64,000 bases of DNA from Streptomyces sp. TN58 (GTDB lineage: Bacteria; Actinomycetota; Actinomycetes; Streptomycetales; Streptomycetaceae): assembly GCF_001941845.1 (NCBI RefSeq), contig NZ_CP018870.1:5090001-5154000 (forward strand), read 5' to 3'. Within the stretch, counting starts at the first letter, position 1. Every line of letters begins with the position of its first letter. The position numbers and the translations under genes were made by a program. This document shows, in pieces, positions 40,845-52,766 of this stretch. A model generated the notes under the pieces. The model saw only the letters and a list, made by a program, of their open reading frames with translations. It had not been told where the DNA came from and ran no database searches.

Positions 40845-41510
40845 TCAGGCCTTGGCTGCCAGGGCCTCGCGGACCATGCGTATGTAGCGGTCCCAGTCCC
40901 AGTGGTCGCCCGGGTCCGTGTGATCGGCGCCGGGCACTTCCGAGTGCCCCACGATGTGCTTGCGGTCCGCCGGGAAGTCGTACCGCCGGCAGATGTCGGC
41001 CGCCAGCCGCGCCGAGGCCGCGTACATGGCGTCGGTGAAGTCCTTGGGCCGGTCCACGAAGCCCACGTGCTCGATACCGACGCTGCGCTCGTTCATCGAG
41101 CGGTTCCCGGCGTGGAACGCCACGTCCAGCTCGCGCACCATCTGCTCCACATGCCCGTCACCGCGGACTATGTAGTGCGCCGACGCCTTGTGCCACGGAT
41201 TCCTGAAGGCGTCCACCGACGACCGGAAGCCGCCCTGCGTGACATGCACGACGATCCGGTCCACCCGGTAGTCGTCGGGCCGGTCCGCCAGCCGCCAGTT
41301 CGCCGGGGAGGCCGCGGTCCACCCCGCACCCGCGTGGTCGATCTCACCCTCCTTGCGCGGCTTGGACACCCCCGGCATCAGCCACCACGCCCGGCTGATC
41401 TCGTCCCGCCCCGCGACCGCCGCCGCGGCGACCACTCCGAGCCCGCCGAACAGCACGGCCCTGCGCGTGCGGCCCTTCGGCTTCGATCTCGCGTTCCCCT
41501 GCTCGGTCAT
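40845..41510 (-). CDS. N-acetylmuramoyl-L-alanine amidase (Amidase_2), probable Tat substrate
   Basis: The protein has 221 residues. The N-terminus has a twin-arginine signal ([21 protein letters not shown]). The Amidase_2 domain has zinc ligands in VVHVTQGG, near [20 protein letters not shown], and in [20 protein letters not shown]. It should cut the lactyl-amide bond of peptidoglycan or muropeptides. ATG 41510 has AGGGGGG 9 nt upstream. It lies convergently between the cysteine desulfurase and mnmA genes and is unrelated to them by function. Confidence 0.93.
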   Translation of the reverse strand: MTEQGNARSKPKGRTRRAVLFGGLGVVAAAAVAGRDEISRAWWLMPGVSKPRKEGEIDHAGAGWTAASPANWRLADRPDDYRVDRIVVHVTQGGFRSSVDAFRNPWHKASAHYIVRGDGHVEQMVRELDVAFHAGNRSMNERSVGIEHVGFVDRPKDFTDAMYAASARLAADICRRYDFPADRKHIVGHSEVPGADHTDPGDHWDWDRYIRMVREALAAKA

Positions 41511-41579
41511 GTGATCCACCCCCCTGACCCGACAACGCGCTGGGACCCCGCTCGGTTCCCCCGTACTCTGGACGGTGCT

Positions 41580-42710
41580 ATGACTGAGAACCTGCCGCGC
41601 ACCGACCGCCCCCTTCGCGTCCTGGCCGCCATGTCCGGCGGAGTGGACTCCGCCGTCGCCGCCGCCCGCGCCGTCGAAGCCGGGCACGACGTGACCGGCG
41701 TCCACCTCGCACTGTCCGCGAACCCGCAGTCCTTCCGGACCGGCGCCCGCGGCTGCTGCACCATCGAGGACTCCCGCGACGCCCGCCGCGCCGCCGACGT
41801 CATCGGCATCCCCTTCTACGTGTGGGACCTCGCCGAGCGCTTCCGCGAGGACGTCGTCGAGGACTTCATCTCCGAGTACGAGGCCGGCCGCACCCCGAAC
41901 CCGTGCCTGCGCTGCAACGAGAAGATCAAGTTCGCCGCGCTCCTCGACAAGGCCCTCGCCCTCGGCTTCGACGCCGTCTGCACCGGCCACTACGCCACCG
42001 TCGTGCTGAAGGAGGACGGCTCCCGCGAGCTGCACCGCGCCTCCGACATGGCCAAGGACCAGTCCTACGTCCTCGGCGTCCTCGACGAGAAGCAGCTCGC
42101 CCACGCCCTCTTCCCGCTCGGCGACACCCTCACCACCAAGGAAGAGATCCGCGCCGAGGCGGAGGCCCGCGGCCTCGCCGTCGCCAAGAAGCCCGACAGC
42201 CACGACATCTGCTTCATCGCCGACGGCGACACCCAGGGCTTCCTCGCGCACCGCCTCGGCAAGGCCGAGGGCGACATCGTCGACGAGTCCGGCGAGAAGG
42301 TCGGCACCCACGAGGGCGCCTTCGGCTTCACCATCGGCCAGCGCAAGGGCCTGCGCATCGGCCACCCGGCCCCCGACGGCAAGCCGCGCTACGTCCTCGA
42401 CATCTCCCCGGTGAACAACACCGTCACCGTCGGCCCCGTCGAAGCGCTCGACGTCAGCGCCCTCACCGCGATCCGCCCCCGCTGGTGCGGCGCCGAGGCC
42501 GCCGCCCCGGGCACCTACACCGCCCAGCTGCGCGCCCACGGCGGCGAGACCGAGGTCTTCGCCGAGGTCGTGGACGGCGAGCTGCGCGTCTCCTTCACCG
42601 AGCCCGTCCGCGGCGTGGCCCCCGGCCAGGCGATCGTGCTCTACGACGGCACCCGCGTGGTCGGCTCCGCCACCATCGCCACGACGACGCGGGCCACCGC
42701 CGCCGTCTGA
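41580..42710 (+). CDS. mnmA: tRNA-specific 2-thiouridylase MnmA
   Basis: The protein has 376 residues. The PP-loop SGGVDS is near residue 19. The two catalytic cysteines are in [12 protein letters not shown] and HDICFI, and TGHYAT and KDQSYVL are also conserved. It adds sulfur to U34 of tRNA-Lys, -Glu and -Gln, taking sulfur from a cysteine desulfurase, here probably the one at 39647. The ATG spans 41580-41582, 70 bp from the divergent amidase start. Confidence 0.97.
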   Translation: MTENLPRTDRPLRVLAAMSGGVDSAVAAARAVEAGHDVTGVHLALSANPQSFRTGARGCCTIEDSRDARRAADVIGIPFYVWDLAERFREDVVEDFISEYEAGRTPNPCLRCNEKIKFAALLDKALALGFDAVCTGHYATVVLKEDGSRELHRASDMAKDQSYVLGVLDEKQLAHALFPLGDTLTTKEEIRAEAEARGLAVAKKPDSHDICFIADGDTQGFLAHRLGKAEGDIVDESGEKVGTHEGAFGFTIGQRKGLRIGHPAPDGKPRYVLDISPVNNTVTVGPVEALDVSALTAIRPRWCGAEAAAPGTYTAQLRAHGGETEVFAEVVDGELRVSFTEPVRGVAPGQAIVLYDGTRVVGSATIATTTRATAAV

Positions 42711-42721
42711 AGCGGCCCCGG

Positions 42722-43645
42722 TCAGACCACCGTCAGGACGATCTTGCCGGTGGTCCGGCCCTGCTCGCCGATCTCGTGGGCCCGGGCGGCCTCCGCCAGC
42801 GGCAGCACCGTCTCGACCAGCGGCTTCAGCAGGCCCCGGTCCACAAGGTCCGCGATCGCCTCCAGTCCCTTGAGGTCCGGGTCGACCAGCACCCAGGACG
42901 CGTTCACCCCGCCGGCGTCCGCCGGGACGGAGTCCGGGCCGGGCAGTGAGACGAGGTGCCCGCCGGCCTTGAGGACCTTCAGGCTGCGCCCGGCGGTGTC
43001 GCCGCCCAGCGCGTCCAGTACGACGTCGACGTCCGAGACCGCCTCGGCGAAGTCCACCGAGCGGTAGTCCACCAGCTCGTCGGCGCCCAGCTCGCGCAGC
43101 ACGTCGTGCTTGGCCGCGCTGGCCGTACCGATCACGTACGCGCCGCGCGCCTTGGCGATCTGCACCGCCAGGTGGCCGACGCCGCCGGCCGCCGCGTGCA
43201 CGAGCACCCGCTGGCCGGCCGTGACGCCGGCCGTGTCCACCAGCGCCTGCCACGCGGTGAGCGCCGCCAGCGGCAGCGCCGCCGCCTGTACGTGGTCGAG
43301 GGAGGCGGGCTTGCGGGCGAAGTGCCGCGCCGGAGCCACCACGTACTCGGCGTAGCCGCCCGCCTGACGCGGGAAGTGCGGCATCCCGTACACCTCGTCG
43401 CCGGGAGCGTACAGGGTCACACCGGGGCCGACCGCCTCGACGGTGCCCGAGACGTCCCAGCCCACGATGGGGGTCTCGCCCCAGGCGATCAGGGCCCCAC
43501 TGGCCCGGGTCTTCCAGTCGACCGGATTGACGCCCGCCGCGTGGACCCGGACCAGGACCTCGCCCAGCCCCGGCTCCGGCCGTTCGATCTCCCGCTCGAC
43601 CAGGTTCTCCGGGCCGCCCCACTCGTCGACGACGATCGCGCGCAT
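42722..43645 (-). CDS. NAD(P)H quinone oxidoreductase-like protein (zinc-free MDR)
   Basis: The protein has 307 residues from ATG 43645 (GAGGCGG upstream). The quinone-reductase pattern is present: VRVHAAGVNPVDWKTR (about 31-46), VLVHAAAGGVGHLAVQIAKARGA for the NADPH-binding site (about 147-169), and GRTTGKIVLTVV at the end. There are no zinc-binding cysteines, as in QOR enzymes. It is convergent with mnmA, with 11 bp between the stops, and divergent from the GlxA-type regulator, which might control it. Confidence 0.92.
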   Translation of the reverse strand: MRAIVVDEWGGPENLVEREIERPEPGLGEVLVRVHAAGVNPVDWKTRASGALIAWGETPIVGWDVSGTVEAVGPGVTLYAPGDEVYGMPHFPRQAGGYAEYVVAPARHFARKPASLDHVQAAALPLAALTAWQALVDTAGVTAGQRVLVHAAAGGVGHLAVQIAKARGAYVIGTASAAKHDVLRELGADELVDYRSVDFAEAVSDVDVVLDALGGDTAGRSLKVLKAGGHLVSLPGPDSVPADAGGVNASWVLVDPDLKGLEAIADLVDRGLLKPLVETVLPLAEAARAHEIGEQGRTTGKIVLTVV

Positions 43646-43772
43646 CTCAGTCCGCCTCATTCCATCCGTTTACGTCGGACACCGGGCCGTTTCCCGGCGA
43701 CGTGTCCCAGACTCGGGCAGCGCGCACTCCCATGGTGTTGGCCGTTTGGCCACTATGTGACAGGATCTGGCC

Positions 43773-44837
43773 ATGGGTGACTTCGAGGCGTACACGCAGG
43801 ACACGGCCCCTCGCGGGAGCGGCGCGGACGGCCGGCACCTGGTGGCGGTGCTGGCCCTGCCGGGCTTCCCGCCGTTCGAGCTGGGCATCCCCTCCCGGGT
43901 CTTCGGCAGCGCCGTGGACGACGACGGCGAAGAGCTCTACGAGGTCGTCGTCTGCACCGCCGACGGCGCCCCCGTGGCCAGCGACTCCGGCTTCACCCTC
44001 CAGCCCGCCGCCGGCCCCGAGGCCCTCGCCGCCGCCGACACCGTGATCGTCCCGCCCACCCACGCCATGCCCGAACTGGCCGGCGGCGGACCGCTGCCGC
44101 CCGCCGTCGCCGCCGCCATCGCCGGCATCCGCCCCGGCACCCGGCTGGTGTCGATCTGCTCCGGCTCCTACGTACTCGCCGCCGCCGGACTCCTCGACGA
44201 CCGCCCCGCGACCACCCACTGGAACCTCGCCGACGAGTTCCGCCGCGCCTACCCCCGCGTCCGCATCGACGAGGACGTCCTCTTCGTCGACGACGGCGAC
44301 GTCCTGACCTCCGCCGGAGTCTCCGCCGGAGTCGACCTCTGCCTCCACCTGATTCGCCGCGACCACGGCGTCGCCGTCACCAACCGGGCCGCCCGCATGT
44401 GCGTCGTACCGCCCTGGCGCGACGGCGGCCAGGCCCAGTTCATCGACCGGCCCGTCCCCGAACCCACCGTCGCCACCACCACCGCCACCCGCGCCTGGGC
44501 CCTGGAACGCCTCGCCGAACCGGTCAGCCTCGCCGAACTCGCCGCCCACGCCCGGATGAGCCTGCGCACCTTCACCCGCCGCTTCCGCGACGAGGTCGGC
44601 ATGACCCCGGTGCAGTGGCTCACCGCCCAACGCCTGGAGACGGCCCGCCACCTGCTCGAATCCAGCGACCTCCCGGTCGACCTCGTCGCCCACCGGTCCG
44701 GCTTCGGGTCCGCGGGCTCCCTGCGCCAGCACATGCGCGCCTCCCTCGGCGTCTCCCCGATCGCCTACCGCCGCACCTTCCAGGCCGCCGACCCCGGCAT
44801 GACCCCGGAGGTAATCGCCGCCACGGCCGGGCGCTGA
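43773..44837 (+). CDS. GlxA-family transcriptional regulator (DJ-1/PfpI plus AraC)
   Basis: The protein has 354 residues. The N-terminal DJ-1/PfpI domain (about 18-200) has SICSGSYVLAAAGLLDDRPATTHW, a nucleophile-elbow-like Cys that usually senses rather than hydrolyses here. The AraC helix-turn-helix pair is at about 240-335 (LAELAAHARMSLRTFTRRFRDEVG landmark). It is an activator or repressor responding to an unknown ligand. It faces the quinone-reductase gene across a 127-bp gap and precedes a DUF1330-like gene by 59 bp. Confidence 0.93.
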   Translation: MGDFEAYTQDTAPRGSGADGRHLVAVLALPGFPPFELGIPSRVFGSAVDDDGEELYEVVVCTADGAPVASDSGFTLQPAAGPEALAAADTVIVPPTHAMPELAGGGPLPPAVAAAIAGIRPGTRLVSICSGSYVLAAAGLLDDRPATTHWNLADEFRRAYPRVRIDEDVLFVDDGDVLTSAGVSAGVDLCLHLIRRDHGVAVTNRAARMCVVPPWRDGGQAQFIDRPVPEPTVATTTATRAWALERLAEPVSLAELAAHARMSLRTFTRRFRDEVGMTPVQWLTAQRLETARHLLESSDLPVDLVAHRSGFGSAGSLRQHMRASLGVSPIAYRRTFQAADPGMTPEVIAATAGR

Positions 44838-44896
44838 CAGGATCGGACCGACGGCCCGCACGGGTGGGCCGGTCCGCGTCGACAGGGGAGCAGACC

Positions 44897-45241
44897 ATGA
44901 CCGCCTACGCCATCGCCCACCTCCGGCCCGAGACGGTGCACGAGGACGTCCTCACCTACATCGAGGCCATCCAGTCCACGATGGACCCCTTCGGCGGCCG
45001 CTTCCTCGTGCACGGCAGGCAGGTCGAGGTCCTGGAGGGCCCCTTCCCCGGCACGGTCGTCGTCATCGGCTTCCCCGACATCGAGCGGGCCCGCGCCTGG
45101 TACGCCTCCGACGCCTACCAGGCCATCCTCCCGCTGCGCACGCGGCACATAGCGGGCGAGGCCGTCCTGGTCGAGGGCGTCCCCGCCGACTACGACGCCT
45201 CGAAGACGGCCGCGGCCCTGCGCGCCGAAGCCGGCCTCTGA
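44897..45241 (+). CDS. DUF1330-family small protein
   Basis: The protein has 114 residues with a ferredoxin-like dimeric alpha-beta barrel pattern: AYAIAHLRPETVHEDVLTYIEAIQ, GGRFLVHGRQVEVLEG, and FPDIERARAWYASDAYQAILPLR at about 61-83, which is the DUF1330 signature. The biochemical role is unknown; members are often near redox enzymes. The ATG has AGGGGAG upstream. It probably shares a transcript with the GlxA-type regulator. Confidence 0.9.
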   Translation: MTAYAIAHLRPETVHEDVLTYIEAIQSTMDPFGGRFLVHGRQVEVLEGPFPGTVVVIGFPDIERARAWYASDAYQAILPLRTRHIAGEAVLVEGVPADYDASKTAAALRAEAGL

Positions 45242-45521
45242 CGGGCAACCGGGCCGCCTTCGTGATCGCGGGCCCCGACGGGTACACCCGCCACCGCTCT
45301 TCCCACGGCGCGGTGGCACTGGAGGCGCCGCACTGGCCGACGTACGGGCGCAGGCGCTCCGGCGTTGGGCCGGGCCGCGGGCCGACGTGCGGGCACGGCT
45401 CGCCGCCGGGCTTTCGCATGCCACGGTCGGCCACGGCTTCGCCCCCGCCGTCACGGAGGGGCAGGCGGCCGCCGCCCGCGCCGCCGTGGAGCGGGCCTAC
45501 GCGGCGGCCGTCGGGATCTGA
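45238..45521 (+). pseudogene. Probable gene remnant: N- and C-terminal pieces in two frames
   Basis: Just after the DUF1330 stop, one frame reads NRAAFVIAGPDGYTRHRS and then GAVALEA without a usable ATG or GTG at the expected point. The first possible codon is CTG 45238, and an internal GTG is at 45262. A second frame takes over near 45330 with ALADVRAQALRRWAGPRADV and runs to TGA 45519-45521, ending with RAAVERAYAAAVGI. The pieces look like the two ends of one cytosolic protein whose middle has been deleted. I do not recognise the family with certainty. Confidence 0.4.
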
Positions 45522-45745
45522 CCGCGATCTTCCGGCCCGCGCGCCCGCGCGCCCGCGCGCCCGCGGGACGGCCGTCCGGGCCGGATTCCCGCCCGCCGTC
45601 GCCTGCCCGCGGGAGGCCGGGCGCGGGCCGTCCTCGTACGTCCCGGCGGGCCGCCGCGGCAGGCCGAGCCGCCCGGCCCGGCCCCGGGCCCGGCACCCCG
45701 GGGCTTCGCCCGCCTCCGCCCGCGCGACCTGCGAGCATGGGCGGT

Positions 45746-46435
45746 ATGCCTACTCACCTGATCACCGGTGCCGGTTCCGGCATCGGCGCCGCCGTCGCGA
45801 CCCGCCTGCACGCCCGCGGCGACGACCTCGTCCTCCTGGCCCGCGACGCCGCCCGCGGCAAGCAGCTCGTCGAGCGCTACCCCGGCTCCCGGGTCCTGGT
45901 GGGCGACCTCGCCGACCCCGACCGGCTCTCCTGGGCCTTCTCCAAGCAGGCGGTCCCCGAGCGCATCGACTCGCTGCTGCACATCGCCGGCATCGTGGAC
46001 CTCGGCCCGGTGGGGGAGCTGCGCCCCAAGACCTGGCACCAGCAGCTCAACGTGAACCTCGTCGCCCCCGCCGAGGTGACCCGGCTGCTGCTGCCCACCC
46101 TGCGCGCCTCCAAGGCCACCGTCGTCTTCGTGAACTCCGGCGCCGGCCTCAACGCCCACGCCGACTGGAGCGCGTACGCCGCCTCCAAGCACGGCCTCAA
46201 GGCCCTCGCCGACTCCCTGCGCGCCGAGGAGCGGGCCAACGGCATCCGCGTCACCTCCGTCTACCCGGGCCGCACCGCCAGCCCCATGCAGGCCAAGGTG
46301 CACTCCCAGGAGGGCAAGGAGTACGACCCCGCCGCCTGGATCGATCCCGAGTCGGTGGCGACCACCATCGTCATGGCCGTCGACCTGCCCCGCGACGCCG
46401 AGGTCAACGACCTGTCCGTGAGGCCGGGCCGATGA
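45746..46435 (+). CDS. Short-chain dehydrogenase/reductase
   Basis: The protein has 229 residues. It has the NAD(P) motif TGAGSGIG (about 7-14), a HIAG loop, catalytic Ser in FVNSGAG and YxxxK in YAASKHG. The ATG at 45746 gives the usual short N-terminus; ATG 45737 would add three residues. Its TGA overlaps the ATG of the MetE-like gene by 4 bp. The preceding gap 45522-45745 has no gene but holds a GCGCGCCC simple repeat (about 45539-45563). Confidence 0.93.
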   Translation: MPTHLITGAGSGIGAAVATRLHARGDDLVLLARDAARGKQLVERYPGSRVLVGDLADPDRLSWAFSKQAVPERIDSLLHIAGIVDLGPVGELRPKTWHQQLNVNLVAPAEVTRLLLPTLRASKATVVFVNSGAGLNAHADWSAYAASKHGLKALADSLRAEERANGIRVTSVYPGRTASPMQAKVHSQEGKEYDPAAWIDPESVATTIVMAVDLPRDAEVNDLSVRPGR

Positions 46436-47415
46436 GCGCCGGCGCGACCGGAGTCGGCTCGCTGCCCGGCGGCGACGCCCGCGAGGCCGCCAAGACGGCG
46501 ACCGGCTCCTTCGAGGACTTCCCGTACCTGCCCGAACTGCCGGCCCGCGGCCCCGGCGCGGACATGATCGGCCGCTCGACCGGGCTGCTCGTCGACATGT
46601 ACGCGCACGTGGAGCCCAGCGGCTGGCGGATCAGCGACCGGCCCGGCCGCGACACCCGCCGGGCCCGGTCCTGGCTGGGCGAGGACCTGGACGCCCTGGA
46701 GGAGTTCACCCAGGGCTACACCGGCAGGCTCAAGGTCCAGGCCGTCGGACCGTGGACGCTGGCCGCCGCCCTCGAACTGCACGGCGGCGAGGCGATGCTG
46801 CAGGACGCCGGCGCCTGCCGGGACCTGGCCGGATCCCTCGCCGAGGGCCTGCGCGCGCACCTGGCCGACGTACGCAGGCGGATCCCCGGCGCCGAGATCG
46901 TGCTCCAGCTCGACGAGCCGTCCCTGACGGCCGTACTGCTGGGCCGGATCCGCTCCGCGAGCGGCTACCGCACCTACCGCGCCGTGGACCGGCAGGTCGT
47001 CGAGGGCGCGCTGCGCGACCTGTTCGCCGTCCACGACGGCGAGGTGATCGTCCACTCCTGCGCTCCCGAGGTCCCCTTCGGACTGCTGCGGCGCGCGGGC
47101 GCCACGGGAGTGTCGTTCGATTTCTCCCTGCTCACGGAGCGCGAGGACGACGCGGTCGGGGAGGCCGTCGAAGGCGGCACCAAGCTGTTCGCCGGAGTGG
47201 TCCCGGGCACCGACGGCCCGTTGTCGGACCCGGGCGGTAGCGTCATGGGTGTCAGGAAGCTCTGGCGCAGGCTGGGGCTGGCCCCGGGGACTCTCGCGGA
47301 GTCCGTCGTGGTCACCCCCTCGTGCGGTCTCGCGGGTGCCTCGCCCGCCTACGCCCGCGCGGCGCAGGCGCATTGCGCCAGAGCGGCGAGGTCGCTCGCC
47401 GACAACCCTGAGTGA
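46432..47415 (+). CDS. Cobalamin-independent methionine-synthase-like protein (MetE C-terminal half only)
   Basis: The protein has 327 residues, under half the length of MetE, and corresponds to the C-terminal zinc barrel. Likely zinc ligands are His and Cys in VHSCAPEVP (about 205-213) and a second Cys in VTPSCGLAG (about 300-308). QLDEPSL is the substrate-side motif. Such stand-alone domains are thought to be methyltransferases with a different methyl donor or acceptor. It is translationally coupled to the SDR gene and lies 30 bp before ligA. Confidence 0.87.
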   Translation: MSAGATGVGSLPGGDAREAAKTATGSFEDFPYLPELPARGPGADMIGRSTGLLVDMYAHVEPSGWRISDRPGRDTRRARSWLGEDLDALEEFTQGYTGRLKVQAVGPWTLAAALELHGGEAMLQDAGACRDLAGSLAEGLRAHLADVRRRIPGAEIVLQLDEPSLTAVLLGRIRSASGYRTYRAVDRQVVEGALRDLFAVHDGEVIVHSCAPEVPFGLLRRAGATGVSFDFSLLTEREDDAVGEAVEGGTKLFAGVVPGTDGPLSDPGGSVMGVRKLWRRLGLAPGTLAESVVVTPSCGLAGASPAYARAAQAHCARAARSLADNPE

Positions 47416-49647
<2,232 letters not shown>

Positions 49648-50032
49648 CACCCGCACGGCAATCCCTGAGGGGGAGTGGCGACGGCGAACGGATGCGTGGC
49701 GTGCGGCCGCACGGGCGGGCGCACGCCAGGCGCGGCCGGCGGTGGCAAACGGCCGGTACAAGGCTGGTCGCAGGGCGGTGACCTGTCGGATCATCGGACG
49801 GGTGACTGGGGCCCCGGTCCAAACTCACCCGTTCGGCGGATACCGTACTGATGAGGATGGCTGGGTCGCATTCGGGCAACCACTGCCGACCGCTGCCCCT
49901 GGGAGCCTCCCGCGTCCTACTGTTGAGGTGTGCGCCTGTCGTGCACGGCTGCGGGATGCGATCGCGGCCGTGGTGGCACGACACCGGGGCCATCGCGTGA
50001 CATCGGCATCGCCGGCTGTGAGAGGTACGGGC
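49648..50032 (+). other. Intergenic region upstream of rmdB
   Basis: An open frame continues through this 385-bp gap to 49742, but its translation (RYKAGRRAV and CACRARLRDA) does not resemble the start of a membrane protein. I take it as untranslated. It should hold the rmdB promoter. A candidate -35 TTGAGG is at about 49923. Part-palindromic GTCGTGCAC and GTGGCACGACAC lie near 49938-49984. Confidence 0.45.
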
Positions 50033-52213
50033 ATGAAACCCACCGAAAGCGCCGACCCGTCACCTGAGTTCGGCGGGGAAATCCCGTCCATGCGGGCGGG
50101 CAGGCTCGGCGTCCTGCGGGTCAGGACGCCGGAGACCCGACCGGTCGACACCGGTGAGGGCGGGCAGGGGCGGCGCGGCGTGCTGCCCTTCCTCGTCGTG
50201 GGTCTCGCGGTCGTGGTCCTCACCACCGGCGTCGCGACCGCCCTGAGCGGCCGTCACGCCCTGTTCCCCGGCGGCCCCGTCGGCTGGGCCCTGGCCCTCC
50301 TCACCGGCATCATCGTCGGCCACCTGGTCGCCCTCGGCCGCGACCGCTGGTGGGGCGGCACCGGATCCGGCGCCGCCCTCACCCTCGGCGTCCTCATCCT
50401 CTACGGCTGGGTGCCCGCCGGACTGGTCTCGCTGGCCGTGGTCTCCCTGGTCGGCGCCGCACGCCGGCACCGCTGGCGGCAGGGACTGCTCCACGGCTCC
50501 GTCGACATCCTCGGCATCGGCGCCGGGGCCCTCGTCCTCGCCGCCTTCGGCGAGACGCCCTCCGTCGAGACCCCCTGGCTGCCCACCACCTGGGGGCTGG
50601 ACGCCGTACCCGAGATCGCCCTGGTCGCCGTCGCCTACCTGGCGGCCACCAGGCTCCTGCTCTGGATCGCACTGGCCCCGCGCGGCGGCGGGCTGCCCAC
50701 CGTGGCCCGCACCGCCCTGCTCCGCCAGGCGTTAGTGGCGGTCGCGCTGCTCGGCATCGCCCCCCTCATCTGCGTCGTCGCGGTCAGCCGGCCGGTGCTG
50801 CTGCCGCTGTTCGCCGTACCCCTCATCGCCCTGGACTCCACCCTCTGGATCGCACGGGCGCGCGCCGAGGAGCAGCTGAGGGACCCCCTGACCGGGCTGC
50901 CCAACCGGCAGTGGCTGCTGGAGCGGGCCTGGTCCGCCCTGGACGAGGCCGAACGCCTGGGCACCCGGGCGGCCCTCGTCCTGATCGACCTGGACCGCTT
51001 CCGGGCCGTCAACGACACCCTGGGCCACCTGGCGGGCGACCGGCTGCTCCTCCAGATCGCCGACCGGCTGCGCCAGGCCCTGCCCGACGAGGCGGAGGCC
51101 GCCCGGCTCGGCGGCGACGAGTTCGCCGTGCTGCTCCCCGTCACGGACTCCACCACCAGCGCCCAGCGCGTCGCCCGCCACCTGGTCGCCGCACTCAGCT
51201 CCCCCCTCGACCTGGACGGCCTCACGCTCGTCCTGGAGGCCAGCGCCGGCCTCGCCGTCTTCCCCGACCACGCCCTGGACGCGGAGGGACTGCTGCGACG
51301 CGCCGACGTGGCGATGTACCAGGCCAAGCGGGACCGCACGGGCGTGGAGGTGTACGAGTCCAAGCGCGACAGCAACACCCCCGACCGCCTGGGCCTCCTC
51401 GGAGACCTCCGCAGAGCCCTCGACGCGGGCGAAGTGGAACTGCACTACCAGCCGAAGGTCCGGTTCGACGGACAGGTCGCAGGGCTCGAAGCACTGGTCC
51501 GGTGGGTCCACCCGGAACGCGGGCGGGTACCTCCGGACGAGTTCATCGCGATCGCCGAGACCTCCGGGCTGATGCCGCACCTGACGGAGTACGTGCTGGA
51601 GACCGCCCTGGCCCAGGTGGCCCGCTGGCGGGCGCAGGGCCTGAAGGTCCCGGTCGCCGTCAACGTCTCGCCGCGCGACGTCCACACCCCCGGCTTCGCC
51701 GGCGCGGTGGCCGCCCGGCTGGCCCGCCACGGGGTCCCGGCGAGCGGCCTGCAGCTGGAGATAACGGAACACGTCCTGCTGGAGGACCCCCAGCGGGCGG
51801 CGGACACCATGGCCGGCCTCACGGGGCACGGCGTGAAGATGTCCCTGGACGACTTCGGCACCGGCTACTCCTCACTCGTCCACCTGCGCCGGCTGCCGGT
51901 CAGCGAGCTGAAGATCGACCGGTCGTTCGTGGGCCGGCTGGCCGTCGACACACAGGACGCGGAGATCGTCCGCTGCACCGTGGACCTCGCGCACTCCCTC
52001 GGCCTGCTCGTCGTGGCGGAGGGCGTGGAGGACGACGAGACCTGGGAGCGGCTGAGGGACCTGGGCTGCGACGCCGTACAGGGGTGGCTGGTGGCCGCCG
52101 CGATGCCGCCGCAGGAGGCCACGGCCTGGCTGCTGGCCCGCGGTGAGCGCGGCTGGCGCCGCCCGGCGGACATCACGGCGGAACTGGCGGCGGCCGAGGC
52201 CGACGCGGGCTGA
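50033..52213 (+). CDS. rmdB: Membrane-bound GGDEF-EAL cyclic-di-GMP enzyme (RmdB-like)
   Basis: The protein has 726 residues from ATG 50033 (AGAGGT upstream). About seven to eight N-terminal membrane helices (residues about 45-265) precede a GGDEF domain (GGDEF at 360-364, intact) and an EAL domain (EAL from Glu486). The EAL domain has the catalytic set [21 protein letters not shown] and AEGVED. No RXXD inhibitory site precedes GGDEF. The position directly after ligA matches my memory of S. coelicolor SCO5495 (rmdB), a c-di-GMP phosphodiesterase acting in aerial development. Phosphodiesterase activity is well supported; cyclase activity is possible. Confidence 0.93.
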   Translation: MKPTESADPSPEFGGEIPSMRAGRLGVLRVRTPETRPVDTGEGGQGRRGVLPFLVVGLAVVVLTTGVATALSGRHALFPGGPVGWALALLTGIIVGHLVALGRDRWWGGTGSGAALTLGVLILYGWVPAGLVSLAVVSLVGAARRHRWRQGLLHGSVDILGIGAGALVLAAFGETPSVETPWLPTTWGLDAVPEIALVAVAYLAATRLLLWIALAPRGGGLPTVARTALLRQALVAVALLGIAPLICVVAVSRPVLLPLFAVPLIALDSTLWIARARAEEQLRDPLTGLPNRQWLLERAWSALDEAERLGTRAALVLIDLDRFRAVNDTLGHLAGDRLLLQIADRLRQALPDEAEAARLGGDEFAVLLPVTDSTTSAQRVARHLVAALSSPLDLDGLTLVLEASAGLAVFPDHALDAEGLLRRADVAMYQAKRDRTGVEVYESKRDSNTPDRLGLLGDLRRALDAGEVELHYQPKVRFDGQVAGLEALVRWVHPERGRVPPDEFIAIAETSGLMPHLTEYVLETALAQVARWRAQGLKVPVAVNVSPRDVHTPGFAGAVAARLARHGVPASGLQLEITEHVLLEDPQRAADTMAGLTGHGVKMSLDDFGTGYSSLVHLRRLPVSELKIDRSFVGRLAVDTQDAEIVRCTVDLAHSLGLLVVAEGVEDDETWERLRDLGCDAVQGWLVAAAMPPQEATAWLLARGERGWRRPADITAELAAAEADAG

Positions 52214-52239
52214 TCCCGGGCGCGCCTCCGGCACCGCCC

Positions 52240-52340
52240 CCGCCGGCGGCGTTCCGGCTCCGCCGGCGCGCCCCGGGGCGGGGTCCGGGACGGAGCCCCG
52301 CCCTCCGAGCCGCGACGGCTTCACAGGCGCGGGGTCCCCG
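52240..52340. repeat. Diverged GC-rich intergenic repeat/hairpin region
   Basis: The 251-bp gap between rmdB and gatC contains inverted GC-rich pieces such as GGCGGCGTTCCGGCTCCGCCGGCG and GGGGCGGGGTCCGGGACGGAGCCCCGCCC (landmarks at about 52246-52305). The GGGTCCGG and GGAGCCC parts recall the repeat at 154-248. The region probably ends rmdB transcription. Confidence 0.5.
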
Positions 52341-52406
52341 GGCCCGCGTCCGGGCGGGCGGCCCCGCGCGGCGGCCCGGGCCAAACCGTTTCGCAGGCCG
52401 AGCGCC

Positions 52407-52428
52407 CGGACCCATAGGATTGGGTCCG
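52407..52428 (+). promoter_or_regulatory. Perfect palindrome around a -10-like box upstream of gatC
   Basis: CGGACCCA (52407-52414) and TGGGTCCG (52421-52428) are exact inverted repeats. The 6-bp spacer TAGGAT resembles a Streptomyces -10 element. If it is the promoter, the start point falls near 52427 and a protein bound to the palindrome would block it. No such regulator of gatCAB is known to me. Confidence 0.45.
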
Positions 52429-52464
52429 AAACGAAACATCCACCCACCCCCAGAGGATCGCTGC

Positions 52465-52761
52465 ATGCCTGGCATTACGCGCGAGGAGGTCGTCCACCTC
52501 GCACGGCTGGCGCGCCTTGAGCTGTCCAGCAACGAGCTGGATCACTTCGCCGGACAGCTCGACGACATCATCGGCGCGGTCGCCCGTGTCTCCGAGGTCG
52601 CCGACCAAGACGTCCCGCCGACCTCCCACCCGCTGCCGCTGACCAACGTCATGCGCGCGGACGAGGTCCGTCCGTCGCTCACCCCCGAGCAGGCGCTCTC
52701 CGGTGCTCCCGCCCAGGAGCAGCAGCGTTTCAAGGTGCCGCAGATCCTGGGGGAGGACTAA
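52465..52761 (+). CDS. gatC: Glutamyl-tRNA(Gln)/aspartyl-tRNA(Asn) amidotransferase subunit C
   Basis: The protein has 98 residues and wraps around GatA as the small stabilising subunit. [22 protein letters not shown] at the N-terminus and the [13 protein letters not shown] end are typical. ATG 52465 has AGAGGATCG upstream. GatA follows 5 bp after the stop. The complex converts Glu-tRNA(Gln) to Gln-tRNA(Gln), which Streptomyces needs because it lacks GlnRS. Confidence 0.96.
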   Translation: MPGITREEVVHLARLARLELSSNELDHFAGQLDDIIGAVARVSEVADQDVPPTSHPLPLTNVMRADEVRPSLTPEQALSGAPAQEQQRFKVPQILGED

Positions 52762-52766
52762 CAGCC

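Noticed and set aside
40845..43622. 925-residue minus-strand reading that fuses the amidase to sequence antisense to mnmA
   Set aside because: A start at 41510 has a strong ribosome-binding site and a Tat signal; the upstream part is antisense to mnmA.
45539..45563. GCGCGCCC repeats as a possible CRISPR or Z-DNA element
   Set aside because: Simple GC repeat with no spacers; common by chance at this GC content.
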